Program-made: the position numbers and the translations under genes
From: CBDAKK01 sp965196605
Lineage (GTDB): Bacteria > Spirochaetota > Spirochaetia > WTKD01 > G963693115
Direction of reading: 5' to 3'
DNA: 64,000 bases
NCBI GenBank assembly: GCA_965196605.1
Contig: CBDAKK010000002.1
Coordinates: 1-64,000 of the forward strand
In this document: positions 34,306 to 43,175 of the stretch, piece after piece
Layout of the letters: each line of letters begins with the position of its first letter
Position numbering within the stretch: the first letter of the stretch is position 1
Notes under the pieces: model-generated
What the model saw: only the letters and a program-made list of their open reading frames with translations
Told to the model about the DNA's origin: nothing
Databases searched by the model: none

Positions 34306-35552
34306 ACCCGTATGCGCTTCTCATGCATGCGCACACGCAACAACGCCACTATGGCAAGCAGCAAAATAAGCACCATGCCCACACTTGCAAAGGGCATTCC
34401 AAGAAATCCACTTATTGCTGAAAGCAGCATGGTCCCCAAAAACCTGCTTAAGCCCGCAACGCGCGTAAGCGTACCAAAGACCTTGCCCTTGTGTTCGTCA
34501 TAGCTTACGCGCCCCATTACTTCTTGCATTACAACCTCTACGCCGTCGCTTACCCCCAGCGCAATGGCGCACAGTACCACGTATGAAAAATAACCAAGCA
34601 GTGGGTATAAAAGCAAAGCGAGAACGCCGATGAGCGTGAGCACGGCAACACAAAGCGCGCTTGTAACAAAGCTGCTTTTGCTACTTGTAAAGGCAATGTG
34701 CGGAATGCCATAGGTGCTCAATAGCGCCCAAATACCCATAAGCCCAACGGAAACGCTTGAGAGCATTTTCACGTGTTGCGCGGGGGCGTATTTTAAAATT
34801 ACCACAAGCGTCATGCTCATGGCGCTTACTCGCATGAGGTTAAGTATGCCGGAAACTACTATTGCACCAACAAGTACCGCGCGGTACTCAGGCGGGGCGC
34901 AGTGCAGCGTCTTTTTTTGCCTCCCTCGCCTTTCTCCACGTACGCGGCTTCTACGTTCTTTACTGATAGGCTCTTTTATAAAAAGATACGCGATGAGCCC
35001 CGAAAGCAAAATGATGAAAGAACCCATGCGCAAGGATGTTCGTAGCCCTATGGCCAATACGATAATTCCACCTACAGCGGGAATAAGTGTTGAAGCAAAC
35101 AGGTTTGATATTGCAAGCATTCGTAGTGCTTTATTTTGGTACTCACGAGGAGTGCTTGCAGAGACTAGGGCAATGGAACTTGCAATAATGCCCGTAAGAA
35201 GCCCCTGCAAAACACGCAGGACTATGAACAAAGGAGCTGAGTTTACAATGCTGAACAAAAAAAACAACACGGTTGATAATACGAATGCTCGCATAATCAT
35301 AATCTTGTGTCCAAAAATATCAGCCATGCGCCCCCAAAAGGGTGCAACAAGCCCTATAAAAAAACCCGGTACGGCAATTGCCAAGCCCGCTACAAAGTCA
35401 ATACGTGAAGGCTCAACTCCCATTTCACGCATGAGCACGGGAATAAATGGTACTAAAAACTGAAAGGCAGCGCTTACCAGAAAGCGCGCAGACCAACAGG
35501 CGTACAGGTTACGCTTCCAAATTGCATGTTGGTACGATTCATATTTTGTTAT
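34302..35552 (-). CDS. Major facilitator superfamily exporter, start codon not canonical
   Basis: A 12-helix MFS drug-exporter-like protein. The frame from GTG 35438 (MLMREMGVEPS) lacks the first membrane helix. The same frame stays open upstream and encodes it: IWKRNLYACWSARFLVSAAFQFLVPFIPVL, in family form (basic start, aromatic, then PFIP). No ATG, GTG or TTG occurs in frame up to the stop at about 35571. Possible starts are ATA 35552 or ATC 35561, the latter 5 bases after AGGGGG. A conserved loop GRMADIFGHKIMIM supports the MFS call. Either a rare start is used or the original start was lost by mutation. Confidence 0.7.
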   Translation of the reverse strand: MTKYESYQHAIWKRNLYACWSARFLVSAAFQFLVPFIPVLMREMGVEPSRIDFVAGLAIAVPGFFIGLVAPFWGRMADIFGHKIMIMRAFVLSTVLFFLFSIVNSAPLFIVLRVLQGLLTGIIASSIALVSASTPREYQNKALRMLAISNLFASTLIPAVGGIIVLAIGLRTSLRMGSFIILLSGLIAYLFIKEPISKERRSRVRGERRGRQKKTLHCAPPEYRAVLVGAIVVSGILNLMRVSAMSMTLVVILKYAPAQHVKMLSSVSVGLMGIWALLSTYGIPHIAFTSSKSSFVTSALCVAVLTLIGVLALLLYPLLGYFSYVVLCAIALGVSDGVEVVMQEVMGRVSYDEHKGKVFGTLTRVAGLSRFLGTMLLSAISGFLGMPFASVGMVLILLLAIVALLRVRMHEKRIRV

Positions 35553-35600
35553 GGTTACGATACAAACCCCCTATGTTTAATTTAGAATAGAGATAGTGTG

Positions 35601-35626
35601 TAGCGCTAGTAGCGCTAAGATTATAC
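35601..35626 (+). promoter_or_regulatory. deoD promoter with TAGCGCTA palindrome pair
   Basis: Two copies of the self-complementary octamer TAGCGCTA lie head to tail at 35601-35617 with one G between, forming a 17-bp near-palindrome. TTATAC (35621-35626) may be the -10 box, 24 bases before ATG 35650, so a repressor site overlapping the promoter spacer is plausible. Confidence 0.5.
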
Positions 35627-35649
35627 AAATAAAATTTAAGGAGCAAAAT

Positions 35650-36354
35650 ATGAGTATACACATAGAAGCAAAAAAAGAAGAAGTTGCAGACATTGTGTTG
35701 TTGCCGGGCGACCCCCTGCGCGCAAAATACATAGCAGAGAATTTTTTAGAAGGCGCGCAATGCTACAACAAAGTGCGCGGCATGTTTGGGTTTACTGGCA
35801 CCTATAAGGGACGCCGTATATCAATTCAGGGTACGGGCATGGGGCAAGCTTCCGCCTCTATTTACATAAATGAACTTATTTCGTTTTACGGCGCTAAAAC
35901 ACTTATGCGCATAGGCTCATGCGGTTCTATACAAGAACGTGTGCGCATCCGCGACATTGTAGTTGCCATAGCAGCATCTCACGACTCTAACATGAACGCC
36001 TCCCGCTTTCCTACGTACACCTACGCACCCACAGTAAACAGCGAACTTCTTTTCAAGGCAAAGGCGTGGTCAGACGCTGAAAACGCAAATGTGCATTATG
36101 GCAATGTATTTTCTACAGACGCCTTTTATCACGATGATGAGAACTACTGGAAACAGTGGGCGGCCCATGAAATATTAGCCATTGAAATGGAAACTGCACA
36201 GCTTTACACGCTTGCAGCAAAATACGGCGTACGTGCGCTTGGCATGTTTACCGTGAGTGACCACCTTATATCAAAAGAAGAAACAAGTTCTGAAGAGCGA
36301 GAAAAAACCTTTGTAGAGATGATGCGTATGGCGCTTGATATAGCCTCTGAGTAA
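35650..36354 (+). CDS. deoD: Purine-nucleoside phosphorylase DeoD-type
   Basis: A 234-residue DeoD-type hexameric purine nucleoside phosphorylase, which cleaves (deoxy)nucleosides with phosphate for purine salvage. Signatures are LLPGDPLRAKYIAE, GMGQASASIYINEL, RIGSCGSIQ, the substrate-binding IEMETAQLYTLAA and TVSDH near the end. The length is normal (about 235). AAGGAGC precedes ATG 35650; the longer frame to 35596 lacks it. It stands on its own between an MFS gene and an SDR gene. Confidence 0.95.
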   Translation: MSIHIEAKKEEVADIVLLPGDPLRAKYIAENFLEGAQCYNKVRGMFGFTGTYKGRRISIQGTGMGQASASIYINELISFYGAKTLMRIGSCGSIQERVRIRDIVVAIAASHDSNMNASRFPTYTYAPTVNSELLFKAKAWSDAENANVHYGNVFSTDAFYHDDENYWKQWAAHEILAIEMETAQLYTLAAKYGVRALGMFTVSDHLISKEETSSEEREKTFVEMMRMALDIASE

Positions 36355-36377
36355 GGCGAAAACACAAGGCACTAAGC

Positions 36378-37184
36378 ATGAAACACCCAATACAATGCGT
36401 GTGGATAAGCGGTGCCTCTAGTGGACTTGGCAGGGCCTTGGCCTTGCAGTATGCACAAGACAAAAAGTCGCTTATACTCTCTTCAAGAAACAAGGACGCG
36501 CTTGAGTCTGTTGCGCGGGCCTGCACTCTAGCAGGCGCGCCGCAGACGCAGGTAGCGCCACTTGACTATGCCAAAACAGCGGCATGTGAGGCAATGGCGT
36601 ACAAGCATGCCGTAGCTTGTGATGCGGTGATACTCTGCGCCGGACTCAGCCAACGCGCAAAGGCCACAGAGACTCGTTCACAAACGCTCGAATACCTCAT
36701 GCGCATTAATGCCATTACCCCCATGGTCATGGCTCAAGCCCTTTTTGCACAGTGGCGCAAGCGCACATATGGACAACTTGCTGTGGTGAGCAGCATAGCG
36801 TCCCATGCACCCGTGCCCTTGCGCTCTGCATACTGCGCGGCAAAAGCTGCCTTAGAGTTACACGGGGCTACCATGCACAACGAAATAGCCGCTGAAAAAA
36901 AGGACCTAGAATTTGTACGCATTATACCGGGGTTTATAAAGACAGATATTTCCCACAAGGCGCTAACGGGCGCAGGAGTGCCATGGGGCAAAGACGATGC
37001 TCAACAACAAGGAGGCATGGAATGCGAGAAAGCCGCGAGGCATATTGTAAAACTCTTAAGCAAAAAAGACGCGCCACCCAAAATATACATCGGCATGAAT
37101 CTCACGCTCCACGCACTTAAGCTCCTCTCTAAACACATGCCGCGCCTTGCAAATTTTATACTGGCGCGTAGCAAAACTACTTAA
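36378..37184 (+). CDS. Short-chain dehydrogenase/reductase
   Basis: A 268-residue SDR. It has WISGASSGLGRALA for NAD(P) binding, LCAGLSQRA (NNAG-like region), VVSSIASHAPVPLRSAYCAAKAALELH with Ser/Tyr/Lys catalytic residues, and PGFIKTDIS. Substrate unknown; it resembles SDRs of lipid or ketone reduction. It is 23 bases after deoD on the same strand and may share its transcript. A basic C-terminal region ends with ILARSKTT. Confidence 0.8.
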   Translation: MKHPIQCVWISGASSGLGRALALQYAQDKKSLILSSRNKDALESVARACTLAGAPQTQVAPLDYAKTAACEAMAYKHAVACDAVILCAGLSQRAKATETRSQTLEYLMRINAITPMVMAQALFAQWRKRTYGQLAVVSSIASHAPVPLRSAYCAAKAALELHGATMHNEIAAEKKDLEFVRIIPGFIKTDISHKALTGAGVPWGKDDAQQQGGMECEKAARHIVKLLSKKDAPPKIYIGMNLTLHALKLLSKHMPRLANFILARSKTT

Positions 37185-37207
37185 CAGCTTTTTTGTTATA
37201 AAAAGCC

Positions 37208-38035
37208 CTATTGAATTTTTGCGTGCAATTTTTTCAAGCGCCAACCTCCGGGGTATAGCGCGCGGGCTTTTTCAAATGAAACTAGGGCATTCTCTTTATC
37301 ACGTTTTTTCAAAAATGCAAAAATTTGTGAGACGTAAAACTCAAAGACATGAGGCTTTTTCCACTCGGTCTGTACCTCCACATTTATAGCCTTAAAACCA
37401 CGTTCTGCGTTTGCTCCTACAAGCCCAATGGCAAGTGAATCAAAATTGTTGAGCACTACGCGCGCCATGATGTTATTTTCGTTCAAAGCAAGTGCATCCA
37501 CGGCATACTTAATGGCAAGTCTTCTCACATTCATAAACTTATTCAACCCCCACACGCCCGTATCTGCCATGAGCATCATGCTCACTGCCATAACGCGCCT
37601 CACGTCTGAAGCAGCCTTGTATTGCACCAAAACACCCTCACCAAATTCCCTTACTTGTTCCACCAAATCAAAAATAGCTTTGTTACGCTCTGACTTTGAA
37701 ATAACCGAACTGTGGTACAAATACGAATAAGCCTCTAAATAATACAGGTGCATAAGACGTATATTTTTACGTACTTCTAATTCATCGCCTTTCTTTATTT
37801 TTTCACGCAGCCGCTGCAAGTACAAACGCGTTTGTTCCAAATTATTATTTGTTATAAGCACATACTCTGTAGCATCTATATTCGGCGCGGTGCTCAGTGT
37901 ATCTTCAATATCTGCTTCATATGAAAAAACATTTTGCCCCCAAAAACACAGCGCAAACAATGCAAACCTACATATACGAATACACGTTTTAAAGTACGCA
38001 GAATAAAAGAGAGGTAAAATCATAGTATTGTACAT
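37208..38035 (-). CDS. Secreted helical (TPR-like) protein, unknown
   Basis: A protein of up to 275 residues with a hydrophobic N-terminal signal (CRFALFALCFWGQNVFSY) and then many amphipathic helices (LEQTRLYLQRLREKIKKGDE, LIEQ/REFGEG, ALNENNIMARVVLNNFDS, ENALVSFEKARALYPGGWRLKKL) with TPR-like spacing. It is not recognised as a named family. It is probably periplasmic or a surface protein. ATG codons occur at 38035 and 38023. It converges with the SDR gene. Confidence 0.6.
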   Translation of the reverse strand: MYNTMILPLFYSAYFKTCIRICRFALFALCFWGQNVFSYEADIEDTLSTAPNIDATEYVLITNNNLEQTRLYLQRLREKIKKGDELEVRKNIRLMHLYYLEAYSYLYHSSVISKSERNKAIFDLVEQVREFGEGVLVQYKAASDVRRVMAVSMMLMADTGVWGLNKFMNVRRLAIKYAVDALALNENNIMARVVLNNFDSLAIGLVGANAERGFKAINVEVQTEWKKPHVFEFYVSQIFAFLKKRDKENALVSFEKARALYPGGWRLKKLHAKIQ

Positions 38036-38098
38036 AGTAGCGTAAATCTACGAAGCTATAAATTATAATAGTATTTACAAAGACACATCGGAGGTTCT

Positions 38099-38809
38099 AT
38101 GAAGCATACATCAAATTCATCGCCGTGGATATTAGGCGTTTCGCTTTTTTTAGGTCTTGTAGCACTCGGCTCCTTGCTTGGAAATGCCATTATACAATTT
38201 AAGAAATACGAACGCACTGTCACCGTTAAAGGGCTTGCGGAACAAGAATACCCCGCCGACCTAGCCTCATGGCATATAACCTGTTCAGATGCCTATAACA
38301 ACGTAAGTGCTCTTTACAAATCACTTGAAACCAAAGCAAAAAAAGTCGAAACATTCCTCATTGCGCAGGGTGTAGAGCATAGCGAAATTACCATTGCTGC
38401 CCCAGAGGTTTTTGATAAAGCGACAAGGCGATATGACGAATATGACCCCCAAAAGGAAAAGCGTTATACGGGCAATCAAACCATTACCGTGTACTCCCCG
38501 CGCATTGATGTTGTAAGAAAGGCAATAGCGGAAATTGGGCAATTTGTCGCGCGTGAAGACATTGTGGTAGACAGTTATGCTTCGTATTCTTTTACCCGAC
38601 TGAATGAAGTAAAGCCACAGATGATAGAAGAAGCTACGAAGAATGCGCGCTCATCTGCAAGCAAATTTGCAGCGGATTCGCAAAGCAAGCTTGGAAAAAT
38701 AAAAACCGCCTATCAAGGACAATTTAGCATTAACGCACGCGATGAAAACAGCCCGCACATTAAAAAAGTACGCGTAGTTTCAACGGTGGTGTATTATTTA
38801 TTCGATTAG
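38099..38809 (+). CDS. SIMPL domain (DUF541) protein
   Basis: A 236-residue protein of the SIMPL/DUF541 family. It has an N-terminal transmembrane anchor (WILGVSLFLGLVALGSLLGNAII), then the repeated beta-alpha SIMPL fold (TVTVKGLAEQEYPADLASWHI) and YSFTRLNEVKPQMIEEATKNARSSASKFA, and finally VVSTVVYYLF. The family is periplasmic and linked to stress or membrane protection; its biochemical function is not established. AGGAGG-type ribosome binding site (CGGAGG) precedes ATG 38099. The stop overlaps the stop region of the J-domain gene on the other strand. Confidence 0.85.
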   Translation: MKHTSNSSPWILGVSLFLGLVALGSLLGNAIIQFKKYERTVTVKGLAEQEYPADLASWHITCSDAYNNVSALYKSLETKAKKVETFLIAQGVEHSEITIAAPEVFDKATRRYDEYDPQKEKRYTGNQTITVYSPRIDVVRKAIAEIGQFVAREDIVVDSYASYSFTRLNEVKPQMIEEATKNARSSASKFAADSQSKLGKIKTAYQGQFSINARDENSPHIKKVRVVSTVVYYLFD

Positions 38810-39603
38810 TTCGAGGTAATATTCCGCTGTTTTTTAATAGACTCCCACGCCTCTTGTATGCGCAAAAAACGCTTCTGTGCATCTTCCATAAGTTCTTGAG
38901 GGAGTCCCTTACTCCGTAGCACATCGGGGTGATACTCCTTCATACGCTGCCTATACATTGCGCGAATCTCTGCGGTATCAGCATCCTTTGAAACGCCGAG
39001 CACGTCATATGCCGAATCGCTTGAGGCACCCTCATTTGAACGAAAAATGTGGCCCAGTTCCTCTTCTCGTATACCAAAAATGGTGGCAACGTGGCGAATT
39101 ATTTCCTCCTCTTCGGATGAGATGTGCCCATCTACGCTAGCCATGCCAACAAGTTGGTACATCATTTGACGCATAAGCTGCGGCTGACTTGCACACAGCT
39201 GAGCAAATTGTTGCGCCATTTCGGTTATAGAGGTTGCGGTATTTTTTGCCTCATTGAAATACGTAATAGCGCGCATGCGGGTCTCTCCATGCAAGTTCAT
39301 GCTCTCCAGCATTTGCATTAAAAAATCGCCTTCGGCCTTGGTTATCGTTCCATCCGCCTTTGCCATTTTGCCAAGCATGGAGAAAAGCAAACGAAAGTAC
39401 ATTTCCTGCACACGCTCATACACCGTGTTAGCACCGCCACCCATGCCAAAAAAACTAAAAGAAGTCCTTCCACCAGAACGAGAACCTCGGCGTCTCGCAT
39501 GCGCTGCATCTATAAAAAAATGCCCCGCTACTGCACCTACAATAATCCCAAGTATACTTCCTAAGAAAATAAATCCTAGAAATGCGCCTATAAGCTTACC
39601 CAT
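38806..39603 (-). CDS. DjlA-like J-domain protein with TerB domain
   Basis: A 265-residue DjlA-type co-chaperone. It has an N-terminal membrane segment (GFIFLGSILGIIVGAVAGHFF), a Gly-rich linker, a central helical TerB-like region (about 65-180, with KADGTITKAEGDFLMQ and VDGHISSEEEEII), and a C-terminal J domain (about 200-262) with the HPD motif in YRQRMKEYHPDVL. It stimulates DnaK ATPase and is anchored in the inner membrane. The gene lies 5 bases upstream of pncB's stop, so it is downstream of pncB on the same strand. Confidence 0.88.
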   Translation of the reverse strand: MGKLIGAFLGFIFLGSILGIIVGAVAGHFFIDAAHARRRGSRSGGRTSFSFFGMGGGANTVYERVQEMYFRLLFSMLGKMAKADGTITKAEGDFLMQMLESMNLHGETRMRAITYFNEAKNTATSITEMAQQFAQLCASQPQLMRQMMYQLVGMASVDGHISSEEEEIIRHVATIFGIREEELGHIFRSNEGASSDSAYDVLGVSKDADTAEIRAMYRQRMKEYHPDVLRSKGLPQELMEDAQKRFLRIQEAWESIKKQRNITSN

Positions 39604-39608
39604 ATCAA

Positions 39609-41078
39609 TTATTTCTTACCCGTGATAAATTCATCTCGTATATTCTTTAGCTTTTCAGAAATAGCCACGGGGTAAATGTGAGGATTAATCCTTCGCCTCA
39701 CCGTTTTATCAAGTTTTTTAATTTCGTTCCTTGCATATTCTTGAATATTCTGTATTGTTGGAAACGTCATAGACACCTGTCCATTTTTCATAACACATGA
39801 TAAAAGTTGCTCCTTTTTCAAAGAAGAATTTAGAACGCATTTTTTATACACATTATGCGGATGATAAGAAGTCATCTTATTATCTGACGGAAGCTGTTCA
39901 TCCTCAAGCGCTACGACATCAGCGACATAGCAATCTGTATTCGGGTCGATATAGCGATATACCTGTTTTATTCCCGGCAACGAAACTTTTTCTAAATTTT
40001 CAGATATTTTCATAGTTGGAGTAAAACTATTACCCTCTCCTAAATCATCAAAGTCAACATTCTTACGCGCCGAAAGTTTATACACCCCGGAGAACGCCGC
40101 TCCTCCTCCTCCTGTCGTAAGATTAGCACCAACCCCCCACACATCCACGGGACAATTATTTGCAGTAAGCTCGGCTATGATAGTTTCATCAAGCTCATTT
40201 GAAACTCCAATAAACGTGTCAGTAAGATTTGCCTCATCAAGCCTTTTGCGAACTTCCTGACTAAGGTACTCTATGTCTCCACTATCAAGTCGCACCCCAA
40301 ATTTCTTTCCACGTTCTTGAAGCTTCTTGCCAACTACTATTGCATTCTCAACACCGCTTTTTAAGGTATCATACGTGTCCAATAAAAACACAGCATTATC
40401 GGGATAAATGTTTGCATAAGCCTCAAAGGCCTCTCTTTCACTTTTAAAACTCATGACCCATGCATGAGACATAGTCCCCGAAACAGGAATACCAAACTCC
40501 TTGCCTGCTTGAACATTCGATGTAGCAATAGCTCCACCTATATATGCTGCCCTACTCGCAAAGAGCGCTCCATTAGGACCATGTGCCCTGCGCAAACCCA
40601 TATCGGTGACTTTTTTATCACGCGCACTCAAGCATATTCTCGCACTCTTGGTAGCTATCAGCGTTTGGTAATTAACAGTATTAAGCACCAAACCCTCTAT
40701 AAGCTGCGCCTCCATAATGGAAGTATGCACGCGAATAAGCGGCTCACCGGGAAAACATACCGAGCCTTCTCGCATTGCATAAATGGTGCCAGTAAACCGA
40801 AAATTTTTCAAATAATTGAGAAACTCATCTTTAAATAAACGTATCTCTCTGAGATATTCTATATCTTCTCTAGTAAAAGAAAACTTCTCCAGTCGCTGTA
40901 AGAGAGACTCCAAACCCGCAAAAATCGAAAAACCATTCTGAAATGGATTGTTACGAAAAAACATATCAAAAACCACAGGGAGATTCTTATGCGTGTAATA
41001 ATAACCTTGTAGCATTGTGAGAGAATAAAAATCAGTAAATAAACCTGTATTGTAAAGCAACTTATTGGTGTAAGGCAT
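39609..41078 (-). CDS. pncB: Nicotinate phosphoribosyltransferase
   Basis: A 489-residue PncB-type enzyme of NAD salvage, joining nicotinate and PRPP. Signatures are LYNTGLFTDFYSLTMLQGYY, the GPNGALFASRAAYIGG and SGTMSHAWVMSF (catalytic His region) blocks, DTYDTLKSGVENAI and RLDSGDI with the VWGVGANLTTG phosphate-binding loop. ATG 41078 (MPYTNKLLYN) is chosen over 41126, because TATAAT stands 6 nt before it and the longer N-terminus lacks family sequence. The mRNA may be leaderless. An inverted repeat lies just upstream. Confidence 0.93.
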   Translation of the reverse strand: MPYTNKLLYNTGLFTDFYSLTMLQGYYYTHKNLPVVFDMFFRNNPFQNGFSIFAGLESLLQRLEKFSFTREDIEYLREIRLFKDEFLNYLKNFRFTGTIYAMREGSVCFPGEPLIRVHTSIMEAQLIEGLVLNTVNYQTLIATKSARICLSARDKKVTDMGLRRAHGPNGALFASRAAYIGGAIATSNVQAGKEFGIPVSGTMSHAWVMSFKSEREAFEAYANIYPDNAVFLLDTYDTLKSGVENAIVVGKKLQERGKKFGVRLDSGDIEYLSQEVRKRLDEANLTDTFIGVSNELDETIIAELTANNCPVDVWGVGANLTTGGGGAAFSGVYKLSARKNVDFDDLGEGNSFTPTMKISENLEKVSLPGIKQVYRYIDPNTDCYVADVVALEDEQLPSDNKMTSYHPHNVYKKCVLNSSLKKEQLLSCVMKNGQVSMTFPTIQNIQEYARNEIKKLDKTVRRRINPHIYPVAISEKLKNIRDEFITGKK

Positions 41079-41094
41079 GTATGCATTATAAAAC

Positions 41095-41128
41095 AAGTGG
41101 AACACTCCGTACACGTTGCGTTCCACTT
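41095..41128. promoter_or_regulatory. Inverted repeat upstream of pncB, candidate operator
   Basis: AAGTGGAAC (41095-41103) and GTTCCACTT (41120-41128) form a perfect 9-bp inverted repeat with a 16-bp spacer just upstream of the TATAAT that precedes pncB. It does not look like the known NrtR site pattern. The binding protein is unknown. Confidence 0.45.
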
Positions 41129-41158
41129 AATAAATAACGACAGTTTTCTGTACTTAGG

Positions 41159-42004
41159 CTATGAACCTATATCAGCAAGCAAGACATCTTTTGAAAGAAG
41201 AACATCAAGTGTGAGCATGATAATAAGCCCAAGTATAAGCCCCCATGTGGCAATACGCTCATGCTGCTGCTCTTTATGCGTTTCAGGCACTATCTCATCG
41301 CTTATGACGTAAATCATGGCACCCGCCGCAAAACCCATAGCATATGGCAACAAAGGCTCAGCAAAGGCAACAGCTATTGCCCCCAAAATGGCTATGGGAA
41401 TTTCCACAAGCCCCGCCCGTATGCCGGTAAACACAGCATAAAAAGACCGACTCTTACCAAGTGCCAAAGCGGCAACAGCTACGGCAAAACCTTCAGGAAT
41501 ATTCTGTATACCAATACCAATCATCAGCGCCATGGCATTTCCTATCGCATCTATGTTTCCTATATGCCCCAATCCCACTCCAACAGCAAGCCCTTCAGGC
41601 ATGTTGTGAAGCGTAATAGCAAATATCAAAAGCCACACTCGCTTAATGCGCACATCCTTCTTGTGCCCCAGCCCCTCTATGCCCTTAAACATGTGCAAAT
41701 GCGGAAGCTTATTATCCGCAAAGTCCATCATAATAACACCTAGGAGCAAACCAATAACCACGGGAATAATACCCCAAGTTCCACCCGCCTCAATGCCCGG
41801 CAAAATAAGACTAGTAAAACTCGCAGCAAGCATGACACCCGCAGCAAAACCAAGCGAAGCATCTAAAAAACGCCTTGAAGGATTGCGCCAAATAAAAACC
41901 ACCAAAGCCCCTATTGCGTTTAAGCCCGCAATAATAAGCCCACCAACAAGTCCCCGTACTACAGAATTCTGCAGCTGTATCCATTCAATAAATTGCTCTA
42001 CCAT
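41159..42004 (-). CDS. ZIP family divalent-metal transporter (GufA-type)
   Basis: A 281-residue ZIP-family permease with about eight hydrophobic segments. The metal-binding helices read ITLHNMPEGLAVGVGLG and GIGIQNIPEGFAVAVA, and AMIYVISDEIVPETHKEQQH precedes the final helix, as in GufA/ZIP11-like zinc transporters. It imports zinc or similar metals into the cytoplasm. ATG 42004 has GGAGG upstream. The gene is divergent from fusA across a 1.2-kb repeat-rich region. Confidence 0.88.
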   Translation of the reverse strand: MVEQFIEWIQLQNSVVRGLVGGLIIAGLNAIGALVVFIWRNPSRRFLDASLGFAAGVMLAASFTSLILPGIEAGGTWGIIPVVIGLLLGVIMMDFADNKLPHLHMFKGIEGLGHKKDVRIKRVWLLIFAITLHNMPEGLAVGVGLGHIGNIDAIGNAMALMIGIGIQNIPEGFAVAVAALALGKSRSFYAVFTGIRAGLVEIPIAILGAIAVAFAEPLLPYAMGFAAGAMIYVISDEIVPETHKEQQHERIATWGLILGLIIMLTLDVLLSKDVLLADIGS

Positions 42005-42079
42005 GTATCCTCCATGTGCAAAAATTTAAAATAATTGTTGACATGCAATATATCATCATATAACAAAACAAAACCACAT

Positions 42080-42465
42080 GTCTATAAACGGTCGCTGTAG
42101 CGAGTGGGGGGCACCCCCCACACCCCCATGGAGTATCACGCTCTATTTACGCATACGCGCGAGTAGGCTGCACGCCGTGTGTATTTTGCTTACGCTTTGT
42201 GTGTGCACACTTTCTGCGGCTAAGTCGCCAGCGCGACATCACATGCTGTGAGCTAAAGTTTTGCCTTTTGTTGCCAAGCAACGGTTTTAAATACGCTATC
42301 CATTCGGATGGCCGTTCTTTCTTTTCTTTTTTTGAGGACGCAAAAAAAGAAAAGAAAGAACCAAAGAAAAGAAAAAAACATCCTGTGTGCTAAAGCAGTA
42401 ATGACATAGATACTGTGCGCAAGTATCAAGATTGTATCGAAATAAGTTTGTGTGAGTGCAGTGCA
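42080..42465. repeat. Dispersed repeat cluster B
   Basis: The region holds a G/C-rich block (GGGGGGCACCCCCCACACCCCC near 42107), the module TTGCCAAGCAAC-CTATCCATTCGGATGGCC (42270-42313, inverted relative to cluster A), hairpin B, and a TGTGTGCTAAAGCAGTAAT module (42383-42459) also present twice near 51.9 kb. No credible gene is seen. Confidence 0.8.
42314..42361. repeat. Polypyrimidine/polypurine hairpin B
   Basis: A 20-bp perfect stem (42314-42333 with 42342-42361) with an 8-nt loop. The stem sequence differs from hairpins A, C and D but remains fully paired. Confidence 0.88.
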
Positions 42466-42479
42466 AACATGGAACTTGC

Positions 42480-43140
42480 ATTAAAAGAGTCGAGAGCACG
42501 AACGGGTGACGCCCGTGCCACGGATGGCACGCGTAGGGCGCCAAGGATGGACAGCCGCCCCATGGACGGGGCGCATTGGCTACCATGGATGGTAAAAAAG
42601 AAAAGAAAAAGTACAGCCGTCCGAGGGTTCTGCATAGTGCGTGCCACGCGGTGGCAACAAGAGATATCAGCATTAGCCCACTGCAAGTGATACCGCGCTA
42701 CGCCGCATGCGCAGTATCGCGCCATACTCGGCAGGGGGTGTGGGGGCTTGCCCCCACAGCGGCTTTTGCTATAAGCTCCATCTCTGTGTCGCGCTGCGAC
42801 ACTTATTTTAATCGTTTCTAGCCGCTCGCACTTTTCAGCGCTCCCGACTTTTTTTCTTTGGTACTTTCTTTTTTTTCTTTTTGCGTCGCACAAAAAGAAA
42901 AAAAAGAAAGTACGGCCATCCGAAACATCATCATACTGCGTTAGCGTCTTGGCCACCCACTGCGTGAGCAACACAAGCGCAAGCAGAACACACATGGCGT
43001 GCAGCCCTCGCGCGCGTAGCGCAGTACCGCGTCTTACCCAACGGGGGTGCGGGGGTAGCCCCCCGCAAAGCGCTTATGCAAATACAGCGTCTTACCCACG
43101 GGGGGTGTGGGGGCGCTCCCCCACAACACGCAAACCTACG
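42480..43140. repeat. Dispersed repeat cluster C
   Basis: It contains an acAGCCGCCCCATGGACGGGG segment (about 42550-42593) found inverted at 62484-62526, and a GCTATAAGCTCCAT-type module (42767-42853) found again at 62389-62473. It also holds hairpin C and three G-rich GGGGGTG(C/T)GGGGG blocks at 42735, 43043 and 43099. No gene is supported. It separates a metal transporter from fusA. Confidence 0.8.
42861..42913. repeat. Polypyrimidine/polypurine hairpin C
   Basis: A 23-bp perfect stem (42861-42883 with 42891-42913) with a 7-nt loop, flanked on the right by CGGCCATCCGAA as in cluster A. Confidence 0.88.
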
Positions 43141-43175
43141 CAGTTCCTTAAATTCACATAGAATAAATAGAAGAT

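Noticed and set aside
42415..42995. Open frames in the repeat clusters near 42.5 kb on both strands
   Set aside because: They follow low-complexity and G-rich repeat modules, have no ribosome binding sites, and the same modules occur in other frames elsewhere.
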